A stretch of 17,526 nucleotides of DNA from Actinomycetes bacterium (lineage in GTDB: Bacteria; Actinomycetota; Thermoleophilia; Solirubrobacterales; 70-9): the NCBI GenBank assembly GCA_023436605.1, contig JAEZIQ010000088.1, positions 1 to 17,526 on the forward strand, given 5' to 3'. This document shows, one piece after another, positions 5,439-12,776 of the stretch. The first letter of the stretch is position 1. Every line of letters begins with the position of its first letter. A model generated the notes under the pieces. That model saw only the letters and a list, made by a program, of their open reading frames with translations, ran no database searches and was not told the origin of the DNA. The translations under genes and the position numbers were made by a program.

Positions 5439-7079
5439 TCAGCCCAGTTCGGAGAAGCCGGGGGGCGCCTTTGACATTTCGAGGGCGGCGAGCTGTTTGT
5501 GGTGGGTCCGGATCTCCGAGAGCATGCGCTCGAGGCGCGGCTCCATCGAAGTGTCGAGGTGACTCATCGCACCGGCGACCGCCGGGTGAACTTCGGCGAT
5601 CTCGTCGTGCATTGCCTGGGCCACCGCCCGGTAGGTCGGGTGGCCCTCCCTGCCAGATCGGAGTTCGATCAGTTGCATCGCCTCCCTGGCGTTCAGGTCA
5701 AGGATGTATCGGATCCGGTAGCCAAGCGAAAGGGCGTATGGGGCCGCTTCCGGGTGACCGGCCTCGCGCAGGCGCTCGTACTCGTTGCGGGAGATCTCCA
5801 GGGCCTGCTCGTAGGCGCCACCGACACCGGCTTCGCGGACCTCGTCGGGCACCCCGGCCCCGAGATCCGGGGTCAGGGTCTGCCACTGGCAGGTCAGCAT
5901 GCGATGACGCTGGAGGTCGCGGAAGGCCCCGTAATCGGAAACGATCTCGAACCGGTAGGAGACCGATTCGAAGCCGCGGCCGGGACGGTGACGACGGTTG
6001 CGGCGCTCACCGACCATCGCCGCCATCAGCTCTTCGCGCTGCTTCGCGTCGAGCCTCGCGATCCGCGCGCGAATCCGGGACTCCGGTGCGTCGGACTCCT
6101 CGAAAAGGCAGGCCGAGAGCAGGTCATCCTCGGATCCACGGACCCGGGCCAGCTCGACGGTCGGGCCGGTGTCCTCGACCTCGCGGTCCGCCAGACCGAG
6201 TCGTTCCACCCAGTCCTCGGTCGCCTGACGGCGCTCTTCGAGAAACGAGATCCATTCGCCACCCCGATCGGGCCGGCCCACCCGGGAGACGAAGCTGGGG
6301 ATCACCTTGTTGAGCTCGTCGAGGATCATGCCACCGAAGCGCCGCGCCTCCGGCAGGGGTGAGGCCATCATGCGGAACAGCAGCTGCTCCCAGGCCTGGC
6401 CCGAGGCATAGATCCCGACGTGGCTGAGGGTCGCAGCGGGCAGGAGGCCGCGCAGGAGGTCAAGGGACTTGGCCTTGATCGACCGGCGCCAGGGACCTTC
6501 AGGCTCGTCGTCGCCGCGGGGCCAGCGCTCCGCTGCCCAGGCTTCGACTTCGACCAGCGAATCCGAGTAGATGCGGAAGATCTCGTCCATCGCCGACTCG
6601 AAACGGTCATCGAGGGCGTCGCCTCTCAGGTAGCGGTATCCGCCCCCGGGCATCTCCTGGTCGTAAGCGATGTACCGGGTCGACTGCTCGAGGTAAGCGG
6701 CGAGGCGGCCCCGCTGCAGAACCTTGGTGAGAATGTTCGAAACCCACTCGCAGGCTACGTGAGCGCCGCCGAGCTGAGCGATCGAGTCGTCCCCGAAACC
6801 GACGAACACGCTCTGGTAGAGCTTCGCCGCACGCTGGCCCTCTTCCCCGTCGAACGGCTTCAGCCGGCCGTCCGGGTCGGCGGCCGCGGCGTCGGCCGCG
6901 AACTCGTCGAGGTAAAGGCGTCGCAGAGTCCCGCCGTAACGGGAGTAACGGGCGAAAAGCGCACCCTTGACCGTTTCCGGCAGATTGGTCAGCGCGAACA
7001 CGGGTCGATCGAGGTTGGTGAAGTACGGAGCGAGCATTGCCTGCTCTTCCGCCGTGTAACTCTCGACCGGGTAGCGCAC
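5439..7079 (-). CDS. thyX: Double-length ThyX-family protein (FAD-dependent thymidylate synthase family)
   Basis: At 546 residues it is about twice the length of classical ThyX (220-250), which makes dTMP from dUMP using FAD and methylene-THF. Two ThyX-like domains are visible. The first (about 25-265) has LQRGRLAAYLEQSTRY, where R123-G-R then seven residues then S133 fits RHRx7S with Gly for His. The second (about 370-535) has LQRHRMLTCQWQT, keeping R391-H-R but with Thr401 for Ser. Each is followed by family helices (LDLLRGLLPAATLSH, and LNAREAMQLIELRSG). The intact motif is therefore split between halves. It may form an internal pseudo-dimer or have diverged in function. The GTG at 7079 follows TAGGTT at six bases (leaderless). 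A long hairpin lies after the stop. Family membership is sure; the enzymatic activity is not. Confidence 0.88.
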   Translation of the reverse strand: MRYPVESYTAEEQAMLAPYFTNLDRPVFALTNLPETVKGALFARYSRYGGTLRRLYLDEFAADAAAADPDGRLKPFDGEEGQRAAKLYQSVFVGFGDDSIAQLGGAHVACEWVSNILTKVLQRGRLAAYLEQSTRYIAYDQEMPGGGYRYLRGDALDDRFESAMDEIFRIYSDSLVEVEAWAAERWPRGDDEPEGPWRRSIKAKSLDLLRGLLPAATLSHVGIYASGQAWEQLLFRMMASPLPEARRFGGMILDELNKVIPSFVSRVGRPDRGGEWISFLEERRQATEDWVERLGLADREVEDTGPTVELARVRGSEDDLLSACLFEESDAPESRIRARIARLDAKQREELMAAMVGERRNRRHRPGRGFESVSYRFEIVSDYGAFRDLQRHRMLTCQWQTLTPDLGAGVPDEVREAGVGGAYEQALEISRNEYERLREAGHPEAAPYALSLGYRIRYILDLNAREAMQLIELRSGREGHPTYRAVAQAMHDEIAEVHPAVAGAMSHLDTSMEPRLERMLSEIRTHHKQLAALEMSKAPPGFSELG

Positions 7080-7085
7080 CCGTCG

Positions 7086-7091
7086 AACCTA
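7086..7091 (-). promoter_or_regulatory. -10 element of leaderless promoter for thyX
   Basis: TAGGTT, then CGACGG, then GTG at 7079. The promoter lies in the 68-base gap after the sulfatase-fold operon, so thyX need not depend on readthrough. Confidence 0.55.
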
Positions 7092-7147
7092 ACAGGCGGG
7101 CAAGACGGTCGCGTGCCGGGTTATGTAGACCCTGGGTGACCGCTGAT

Positions 7148-8680
7148 TCAGGGGATCAGGCGTTGGCGGTTGCCGGGACCGACCAGGTACAGACGGATCT
7201 TGTTTTGCCCCCGTTTCATCACCGATGGGTGCACCATCGCCCCGAACCTGATCCGGTCCTTGTAGTAGAAGCTGCGCGTCGTGGCGACTATCCGATCGCC
7301 CCAGGCAAGAGCGATCGTCTTGCCCACCTCGATTCCGTGAAGCACACCACCGACCATGGCGGGAACCTGGCGCCGCGAGGAGGAAGCCTGTTTGACCAGG
7401 AACGGCAGATCGAGCTTGAAGCGGGCCTTCGGCGCATATCCGGACGGACGGGGCCGGCTTCCGATCAGCCAGCTCTTCGGTCCGAGCTTCCAGAGGTTGC
7501 GTTCACCGAGACGCAGCTTGCGGGAGGCCAGTAAGGCGGCCCTGTCTTCGCGCATCTGATCGACGGTGAACTGAAGTTGGCCCATCCGGTCGGTGCTGAC
7601 GGTCAGGATCCGGTCCGGGGTCGCCTTGTCGATCGTCTGGCCGTCGGTGGACGGGATCTCCGCGCCGAGCACCTGGGCGATGGTCGGAAGGATGTCGAGC
7701 GACTGGGTCGACGCGGTAGAGATCCGGCCTGCAGTCTGGCCCGGGTACTTGATGATCAGGGGCGGGTTCGCAATGGCCCCGACGTTCGTCGGTGTGAGGT
7801 CCCGTCGAAGGTCGTAGGGATCGAAGGAGATGCCGTGATCGGCGACGAAGATGATCATCGCCTGCCGGAAGTCTCCGTTGGCTTTGATCTTCCGCAGGAT
7901 CTCGCCCACCATGCGGTCGGCGAACCCGGTCTGGAGCAGGTGGCGCTGCTCGACGAAATCTACGGCCGGTTCGTCGGCGGACCAGCCCATCTCGCCCATG
8001 TCGCTGGGCATCAGGAGCGCGCCAAACGGGTAGCTCTGCCCGGTGGGCAGATACCGGAGGGGAAGGTGGGGAATCTTTGCGTGGATGAAGGAGAGGGTGC
8101 CCCGTCCGGCGGGAATGTTCTTCGTCCAGTTCCTGATTTCAGCCGGATCGAAGGGGCGGAACTTGGCCTTGATGAATCCGTCAGCCGTGGTCAGGTCGGG
8201 GGCTTCCCCCTGCCTCCCGTCGGGACAGATCTCGACCGGGCAGAGTTCGGTCACCTCTTCCTGGGCATGGACGTTGCGACCCGGCCCGAACAGCGTGAAC
8301 AGGTTGTTCGGCTGGGCGGCAGCGGTGGGCAGGGTCCGTTCGTTCGACAGGTTCCCGGTGAGGACCGAGGGAACCGCCCAGGCGGTGAAGTCGCCGCCGG
8401 TCACGTTGTCCCGGTACCAGGTGGCGCCGGAAGCGAACTTAGCGATCTGCGGGAAGCGCCGGCTGTCGATCTGCTGGCCGTCCGAGGTCATCAGATGTGC
8501 CGTCGGCAGTTCGTCGAGCAGGATCATGACGACGGGAACATCGGAACCCAGTCGTTTGCCGGCGGCCGGAACCGCGCCGTCACTGTCCTGGATTACGTTC
8601 TGGAGCGGGAGCACGAGCAGCAGCAAAACGATCGCTCCGAAAGCAACCGCAGATTTGCGACCTCCCCAAGTCGTCCCCAT
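7148..8680 (-). CDS. Membrane-anchored sulfatase/alkaline-phosphatase-fold protein (copy 1)
   Basis: A 510-residue protein with an N-terminal signal anchor (about 10-27) and an extracytoplasmic alkaline-phosphatase-superfamily domain. Metal-site landmarks are VVMILLDELP (D56), IPHLPLRYLP (H205) and FVADHGISFD (D281, H282). The nucleophile segment is DFTAWAVPSVLTG: Thr99 has the same distance to LTG as the sulfatase Cys/Ser or the Thr of nucleotide pyrophosphatases, and the following sulfatase Arg is absent. A phospho- or phosphoglycerol-type transferase or phosphodiesterase is therefore likelier than a true sulfatase (inference). The last 140 residues form a separate region without a recognised motif. 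It lies 13 bases behind its paralogue in one operon, with GGGGGG four bases upstream of the ATG. What it modifies is unknown; a cell-wall polymer is one possibility. Confidence 0.85.
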   Translation of the reverse strand: MGTTWGGRKSAVAFGAIVLLLLVLPLQNVIQDSDGAVPAAGKRLGSDVPVVMILLDELPTAHLMTSDGQQIDSRRFPQIAKFASGATWYRDNVTGGDFTAWAVPSVLTGNLSNERTLPTAAAQPNNLFTLFGPGRNVHAQEEVTELCPVEICPDGRQGEAPDLTTADGFIKAKFRPFDPAEIRNWTKNIPAGRGTLSFIHAKIPHLPLRYLPTGQSYPFGALLMPSDMGEMGWSADEPAVDFVEQRHLLQTGFADRMVGEILRKIKANGDFRQAMIIFVADHGISFDPYDLRRDLTPTNVGAIANPPLIIKYPGQTAGRISTASTQSLDILPTIAQVLGAEIPSTDGQTIDKATPDRILTVSTDRMGQLQFTVDQMREDRAALLASRKLRLGERNLWKLGPKSWLIGSRPRPSGYAPKARFKLDLPFLVKQASSSRRQVPAMVGGVLHGIEVGKTIALAWGDRIVATTRSFYYKDRIRFGAMVHPSVMKRGQNKIRLYLVGPGNRQRLIP

Positions 8681-8684
8681 GTTT

Positions 8685-8690
8685 CCCCCC
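8685..8690 (-). promoter_or_regulatory. Shine-Dalgarno of sulfatase-fold copy 1
   Basis: GGGGGG followed by AAAC and ATG at 8680, inside the 13-base gap after the preceding stop. It is one of few clear ribosome sites here and fits an operon-internal gene. Confidence 0.6.
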
Positions 8691-8693
8691 TGA

Positions 8694-10226
8694 TCAGGCT
8701 CGCGGTACCTGCCGCAAGGTGTTGCCGGGGCCGACCACGTAAACGGCCACGCGGTTCTTTCCGCGCTTCATCGCCGCCGGCGGGACCATCACCCCGAACT
8801 GGACTTTTCCTTTGTAGTCGAAACTGCGTGAAGTGCCGACGATCCTTCCATTCCAGGCCAGGGCCATGACCCTGTCCGCCCCGACCCCGGCGAGCCTGCC
8901 GGAGATCAAGGAGGGAACCACGTTCGACGAACCGTCGGCCCGTTTGATCCGGGCGGCGGTGACGTAAAGCCGGTACCCGGCGCCGGCGAGCGTCCTGGTC
9001 TTCCCCGGCTGGCGACCGATCAGATCGCTCCGCGGTCCGAGGTGCCAGAGGTCGCCGCTGCCGAGCCGCCGGGTCTGATCGTCGAGCACGCCCTTGCGAT
9101 CCTTGCGGATGTCATCAGCGGTGACCCGAATCCTGCGCTGCTGATCCTTGCTCACGATCATCACCCGGCCGGGTTGCGCCTCGCTCACCGTCTGGCCATC
9201 GGTCTCGGGGATCTCGGCTCCGAGTTCGTCGGCAATGGTCGGAAGGATGTCCAGCGACTGGACGGAGTCGGTTGATGTGACAGCTTCGGTCTGACCCGGG
9301 TACTTGATGATCAGCGGCGGATTGACCGTCGCCCCTTTGTTGTTGGGAGTGGCGTCGCGGCGCAGGTCCTTGGGGTCGAACGAGACGCCGTGGTCGGCGG
9401 TGAGTACGACCAGGGCGTCGTCAAAGTCGCCGTTCTCGTCGAGCTTCTTCATGATCTGGCCGACCAGCCGGTCGGCGTATGCGGTCTGGAGCAGATGCCG
9501 GCCCTGGACGAAGGCCACCGCAGGTTCCCTGGCGGTCCAGCCGTTCTGACTCAGGTCCGTCGGCATCAGCAGCGGGCCGGGCCGGTAGGCCTGACCGGAA
9601 GGCAGGAATCGCAGTGGTGCGTGGGGCACCTCGACGTGGGCAAACGAAAGTGTTCCCTTCCCGGCCGGGATCTCTTCGATCCATTCCCTGACTTCCGCCG
9701 GTGCGAACGGCTTGAACTTCGCCTTGACGAAGGAATCGGCCCGGTCGATGCCCGGGGCCTCACCCTGATGTCCATCAGGGCAGATCTCGACCGGACAGAG
9801 CTCGGTCACCGTTTCCAGACTGTGAACCTCGCGGCCCGGCCCGAGCAGGGTGAAAAGGTTGTCGGGCTGGGCTTCGGCGGTCGGCAAGGTCAGTTCGTCA
9901 ACCGAGTTCCCGGTCAGGATGCCCGGCACCGCCCAGGCGGTAAAATCGCCCGCTGCGACGTTGTCGCGGTACCAGGTCGCACCGGAGGCGAATTTCGCGA
10001 TCTTCGGGTACCGCCGGGCGTCGATCCGCTTGCCGTCGGCGGCCATCAGGTTCGCGGTCGGGAGTTCGTCGAGCACGACCACCACCACCGGGGTGTCCGA
10101 TCCGAGTCGGGTTCCTTCGGGTTCAGCCCCGCTGCTGGATTGCCCGCAGCCGAGCGCGGCCGCAAACACGAGTACTGCAGCCAGTCCCAGAGCTGGCATG
10201 AGGGGAAACCGCAGCCGGCCGCTCAC
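8694..10226 (-). CDS. Sulfatase/alkaline-phosphatase-fold probable lipoprotein (copy 2)
   Basis: A 510-residue paralogue of the next gene, with long near-identical blocks such as KFASGATWYRDNV, GDFTAWAVP and NPPLIIKYPGQT. It keeps the same landmarks: VVLDELP (D53), Thr96 at the nucleophile position, H202 in VPHAPLRFLP, and D278/H279 in TADHGVSFD. Its N-terminus differs: a hydrophobic signal ends in AALGC (C27), an imperfect lipobox, so it is probably lipid-anchored while copy 1 has a transmembrane anchor. The GTG at 10226 overlaps the TGA of the upstream VOC gene as GTGA, so the order VOC, copy 2, copy 1 forms one operon. Tandem duplication followed by a change of anchoring is the simplest history. 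The substrate is unknown. Confidence 0.85.
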   Translation of the reverse strand: MSGRLRFPLMPALGLAAVLVFAAALGCGQSSSGAEPEGTRLGSDTPVVVVVLDELPTANLMAADGKRIDARRYPKIAKFASGATWYRDNVAAGDFTAWAVPGILTGNSVDELTLPTAEAQPDNLFTLLGPGREVHSLETVTELCPVEICPDGHQGEAPGIDRADSFVKAKFKPFAPAEVREWIEEIPAGKGTLSFAHVEVPHAPLRFLPSGQAYRPGPLLMPTDLSQNGWTAREPAVAFVQGRHLLQTAYADRLVGQIMKKLDENGDFDDALVVLTADHGVSFDPKDLRRDATPNNKGATVNPPLIIKYPGQTEAVTSTDSVQSLDILPTIADELGAEIPETDGQTVSEAQPGRVMIVSKDQQRRIRVTADDIRKDRKGVLDDQTRRLGSGDLWHLGPRSDLIGRQPGKTRTLAGAGYRLYVTAARIKRADGSSNVVPSLISGRLAGVGADRVMALAWNGRIVGTSRSFDYKGKVQFGVMVPPAAMKRGKNRVAVYVVGPGNTLRQVPRA

Positions 10227-10597
10227 GAGCCCGTGCCTCGGTCGGGAGCGGGTGGCGCCGCCATCAGCTCCACCACGTGGCCCGCCGGGGTGACGGCTTT
10301 GACCCGGCGCTCACCCCAGAGTTGCCGGCCTTCGGTCACTTCGAAGCCTCTGTCCTCGAGACGGGTCACGGTTGCCTCCATGTCCGGGGCCACCACAGCT
10401 ACGTGGCCGCGGGTCGGCGGCACCGCAGGATCGACTGTTTCCATCAGATGAATTTGGGTTCCTTCCCTTTCATACCAGTCGTAACCCGCCCCGAGCGCTT
10501 CAGGTGCGGCGACTGATTCAAATCCGGCAGCGAGCCAGAATTCCCCCTCTGCCGCCATATCTTCGGGACGCACCTCCAGTGCGACGTGGTGAAGCAT
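10223..10597 (-). CDS. VOC-superfamily (glyoxalase/bleomycin-resistance-like) protein
   Basis: A 124-residue single-domain protein with the paired beta-alpha-beta-beta-beta pattern of the vicinal oxygen chelate fold. It starts MLHHVALEV (a His typical of the metal site), has QIHLMET mid-protein and ends with AVTPAGHVVELM (Glu of the metal site). VOC proteins include lyases, isomerases and dioxygenases as well as resistance proteins; no specific reaction can be assigned. It is the first gene of the operon with the two sulfatase-fold genes (GTGA overlap). No Shine-Dalgarno is seen before the ATG at 10597. CACGAT sits six bases upstream, a degenerate version of the leaderless -10 pattern of the neighbours. 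Confidence 0.82.
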   Translation of the reverse strand: MLHHVALEVRPEDMAAEGEFWLAAGFESVAAPEALGAGYDWYEREGTQIHLMETVDPAVPPTRGHVAVVAPDMEATVTRLEDRGFEVTEGRQLWGERRVKAVTPAGHVVELMAAPPAPDRGTGS

Positions 10598-10656
10598 GGG
10601 GGAATCGTGTCAGATGTGAGCGCTTTGCGCGGAAAATCATCCCGGCAGGGTCACGA

Positions 10657-11577
10657 TCAGAAGAACACGGCCCAGCCGGCGACTCCGAGCAGGACGATCA
10701 CCGTCGTGTAGACGATCGCTTCGGCCGCGGTCCGGAGATCGAGTCCGTAGGCGTGGCCGACGATCAGCGAGTTGAGACCGGTCGGCATGACGGCGAGCAG
10801 GTAGTAGGAGTCCGGCACCCCGCTGAAGGGAACCGTGAAGAGATAGAGGAGGGCCGGCGCCGCGACCAGACGGCAGATCATCACGGCGCCCAGCGGCTTG
10901 TGGGGCCGAGGCGGCACCTTCATCACCCCTCCCCGGACCTCTTCGGTGAGGATCGCTCCGACCGCGAAGAAGCCGACCACCAGCGGGATGACGACCAGGA
11001 TGCGGGAGATGTCGACCGCGATGTCCGGCGCAAAGGACTCCGGTGCGAGCAGGGCCAGGACCGTGGCAACCAGGAGCGGGTTCTTGAAGAAGAAAGACCG
11101 GAAGCGTTCGCGGAAGCCCTCGCCCGCCTTGGTCCCGAAGGCGGCGCCAACTCCGAAAGCTCCGATCATCAGGGTCAGGTAACTGACGACCACGTCGTAG
11201 AGGACCGCATTGGTCAGGGCGTCGCCACCCATCAGGGTGTAGACCATCGGATAGCCCAGGTATGAGGTGTTGGCGAGGATCGCGGAAACGATCACCGCAC
11301 CGGCTACCGGCCGGTCGAGCTTGAGGACCGGCACCGCGAGAATCCAGGCCAGCAGGCCGACGCAGACCGAGGTGAGGATCCCGGCCCCGATCCCGGCCCC
11401 GCCGCCGAAACTAAGTTCGACGTGAACCAGGTTGAAGAAAACGATCGGCGGCAGAACCACATAGAGAATGAGCAACAGCCCCCGCCGCGACCCATCCCCC
11501 GCCTTGTCCGGCCAGCGATGCTCCCCATAAATCCCGGCCGCAACCGAAACAAGAATGGTGAGCAGGATCCAAAGCAC
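10657..11577 (-). CDS. AEC-family (auxin efflux carrier type) membrane transporter
   Basis: A 306-residue, highly hydrophobic protein with about ten predicted membrane helices in two five-helix halves. Family features are the N-terminal LPPIVFFNLV helix, the broken-helix segment AILANTSYLGYPM (about 97-109) and the C-terminal half with VMPTGLNSLIVGHAYG. AEC carriers move small organic anions or related solutes across the cytoplasmic membrane; the substrate here is unknown. It is transcribed alone: GTG at 11577 follows TAGGGT at exactly six bases, and the gap to the VOC gene is 59 bases. One copy of the hairpin repeat (11594-11644) lies directly upstream of the -10 and covers the -35 region, so it may influence expression. 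Confidence 0.88.
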   Translation of the reverse strand: MLWILLTILVSVAAGIYGEHRWPDKAGDGSRRGLLLILYVVLPPIVFFNLVHVELSFGGGAGIGAGILTSVCVGLLAWILAVPVLKLDRPVAGAVIVSAILANTSYLGYPMVYTLMGGDALTNAVLYDVVVSYLTLMIGAFGVGAAFGTKAGEGFRERFRSFFFKNPLLVATVLALLAPESFAPDIAVDISRILVVIPLVVGFFAVGAILTEEVRGGVMKVPPRPHKPLGAVMICRLVAAPALLYLFTVPFSGVPDSYYLLAVMPTGLNSLIVGHAYGLDLRTAAEAIVYTTVIVLLGVAGWAVFF

Positions 11578-11583
11578 CAGCTA

Positions 11584-11589
11584 ACCCTA
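11584..11589 (-). promoter_or_regulatory. -10 element of leaderless promoter for the AEC transporter
   Basis: TAGGGT, then TAGCTG, then GTG at 11577. No good -35 is seen; that region lies inside the hairpin repeat. Confidence 0.55.
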
Positions 11590-11593
11590 AGGG

Positions 11594-11644
11594 GCCGACA
11601 GATTGAATCTGTCAGCGCTATCTGCCGACAGATTCAACCTCTCG
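11594..11644. repeat. Hairpin repeat copy 1 (REP-like), after the DUF559 frame
   Basis: Matches copy 2 (12723-12774) at 43 of 47 positions in the same orientation. It contains the perfect palindrome GACAGATTGAATCTGTC (11597-11613). Arms 11596-11613 and 11627-11644 pair with two mismatches over 18 bp. It begins three bases beyond the stop codon of the DUF559 frame. Confidence 0.75.
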
Positions 11645-11647
11645 CTC

Positions 11648-12352
11648 TCAGAGGTCCGCCCGATATCGCGTTGCGGACGGATCGAAGCCGTGCGCTCGGG
11701 CGAATCGTGACACCACCCCTTCCGGATCTGCGGCGAATTCCTTGAAGGTAAGCCGCTTGACGGTAAGGCCGTGAGACTCGAGATACTGCTGCTTTTCGGC
11801 ATCGATTCTTTTCTGAACTGGATCACTGTGAAACGAATCCCCGTCGGTCTCCAGCACGAGATTCAGCTCCGGCCAGTAGAAGTCGACTTCGCACCCGAAG
11901 ACTTTGTGGTTGACCAGCGGCATCGGCAGCTTCCGGTTTACCCAGACCAGGAGGAACCACCCTTCGAACACCGACCTGGTTCGAGCCAGCTCCGGGACCC
12001 AGAGGGCAAGATACGGGCGCAGCTTCTTCGCTCCGGTTCTGCCTTCGATTTTCGGATAGCAGTTCTCGATTGCCTGCCCGTCGAGGAGTGCAAGTCGGCA
12101 ACCTTCCAGAAAGGCGAACCGCAACTCCCTGCGGGAGACCTTGGCGGCAATTTCCAGAAGCGCGAAGATCGGATTCGCAACCAGGAGTCCGTGGTGATCG
12201 CTAATGTCGTCTCGATCGAAGTTCCTGGAGACGACCTGGACCCTCGTGGCCCGAAGCGCGGGAGAGATACCGGGCAGGGTTCTTGCCTGTCCGACCGGAG
12301 AGCCGACATGAATGGTGCCAGGCAATCCCTGCCGGGCGTCAATCATTCCCAC
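11648..12352 (-). CDS. DUF559 (Vsr-like nuclease fold) protein, 3' part of a frameshifted AbiEi-N/DUF559 gene
   Basis: A 234-residue frame whose C-terminal third matches DUF559, an endonuclease-like fold related to very-short-patch repair nucleases: CEVDFYWPELNLVLETDGDSF is followed by a DAEKQQYLESHGLTVKRLTF helix-strand pair. In actinobacteria this domain usually ends a single protein of about 300 residues that begins with an AbiEi-type winged helix. Here that N-terminal part is in the upstream frame (12343-12636), overlapping by 10 bases. Adding one G to the GGG at 12348-12350 would join them (...EVWGMIDARQ...), so the GTG at 12352 may not be a real start. The function of these proteins is unproven. 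The frame is flanked by the two hairpin repeats, hinting at an inserted segment. Confidence 0.68.
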   Translation of the reverse strand: MGMIDARQGLPGTIHVGSPVGQARTLPGISPALRATRVQVVSRNFDRDDISDHHGLLVANPIFALLEIAAKVSRRELRFAFLEGCRLALLDGQAIENCYPKIEGRTGAKKLRPYLALWVPELARTRSVFEGWFLLVWVNRKLPMPLVNHKVFGCEVDFYWPELNLVLETDGDSFHSDPVQKRIDAEKQQYLESHGLTVKRLTFKEFAADPEGVVSRFARAHGFDPSATRYRADL

Positions 12353-12636
12353 ACCTCACAGGCACTTTGCCCGATCAGCACAGAACCCGCACCAGCTGCA
12401 AGCAACGCAGCCCTGAAGGCGGCGGGCCGCGACTCTATGTCCCTTCCATAGGAATACACCGACCGAAGGACTTTGATCAGCCGACCGTTTCGAAGCCAGT
12501 TATCGACTCTCGCCGGGCTGAAGCCAGCCCGGATCAGTTCCTCGCGCGCCGCAACGAAGTCCCGGTCGGCCACGAACAGGTAGAGCCGTCGCAGCTGGGC
12601 TCTGGAACTCAGATCGATGAGCGGGGCTGAAGTCAC
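12343..12636 (-). CDS. AbiEi-type winged-helix N-terminal domain, 5' part of a frameshifted gene
   Basis: A 97-residue frame with an AbiEi_4-like region: AAREELIRAGFSPARVDNWLRNGRLIKVLRSVYSYG is the helix-turn-helix and wing, followed by SVLIGQSACEVW, which corresponds to the SHRSAAxLWG segment where the family normally continues. The frame stops one codon after that Trp, while the next frame continues with GMIDARQ. It is therefore most likely truncated by a one-base deletion, not a stand-alone antitoxin. GTG at 12636 is preceded at six bases by GATGCT, a weak version of the local leaderless -10. There is no partner AbiEii-type nucleotidyltransferase nearby, so a toxin-antitoxin pair is not supported. 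Confidence 0.6.
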   Translation of the reverse strand: MTSAPLIDLSSRAQLRRLYLFVADRDFVAAREELIRAGFSPARVDNWLRNGRLIKVLRSVYSYGRDIESRPAAFRAALLAAGAGSVLIGQSACEVWE

Positions 12637-12722
12637 CGATCCAGCATCCTCGGAATTCGCTCACAAGTGGCTCTACAGGTGTGACTTTTCTGCAACAGGA
12701 ACCGGCCACAAGGCCGGAACAA

Positions 12723-12774
12723 GGCGACAGGTTGAATCTGTCAGCGCTATTCGCCGACAGATTCAACCTGTCGG
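12723..12774. repeat. Hairpin repeat copy 2, immediately after nuoN
   Basis: A perfect 18-bp inverted repeat: CGACAGGTTGAATCTGTC (12725-12742), a 13-base loop, and its exact complement at 12756-12773. It lies three bases past the nuoN stop, the same distance as copy 1 from its gene. It could end or protect the nuo mRNA, though no T-run follows. Confidence 0.78.
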
Positions 12775-12776
12775 AG

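Noticed and set aside
7577..8869. Long plus-strand open frame (430 codons) opposite sulfatase-fold copy 1
   Set aside because: It is antisense to a gene with clear family motifs, its translation is Arg/Gly/Val-rich without motifs, and it runs across two genes; this is typical of high-GC shadow frames.
11648..12636. A working AbiE-type toxin-antitoxin or defence pair
   Set aside because: There is no AbiEii-like nucleotidyltransferase; the two frames look like one broken gene of uncertain function.
11594..12774. CRISPR array or transposon ends
   Set aside because: There are only two copies, over a kilobase apart and in direct orientation, with no transposase, cas genes or visible target duplication.
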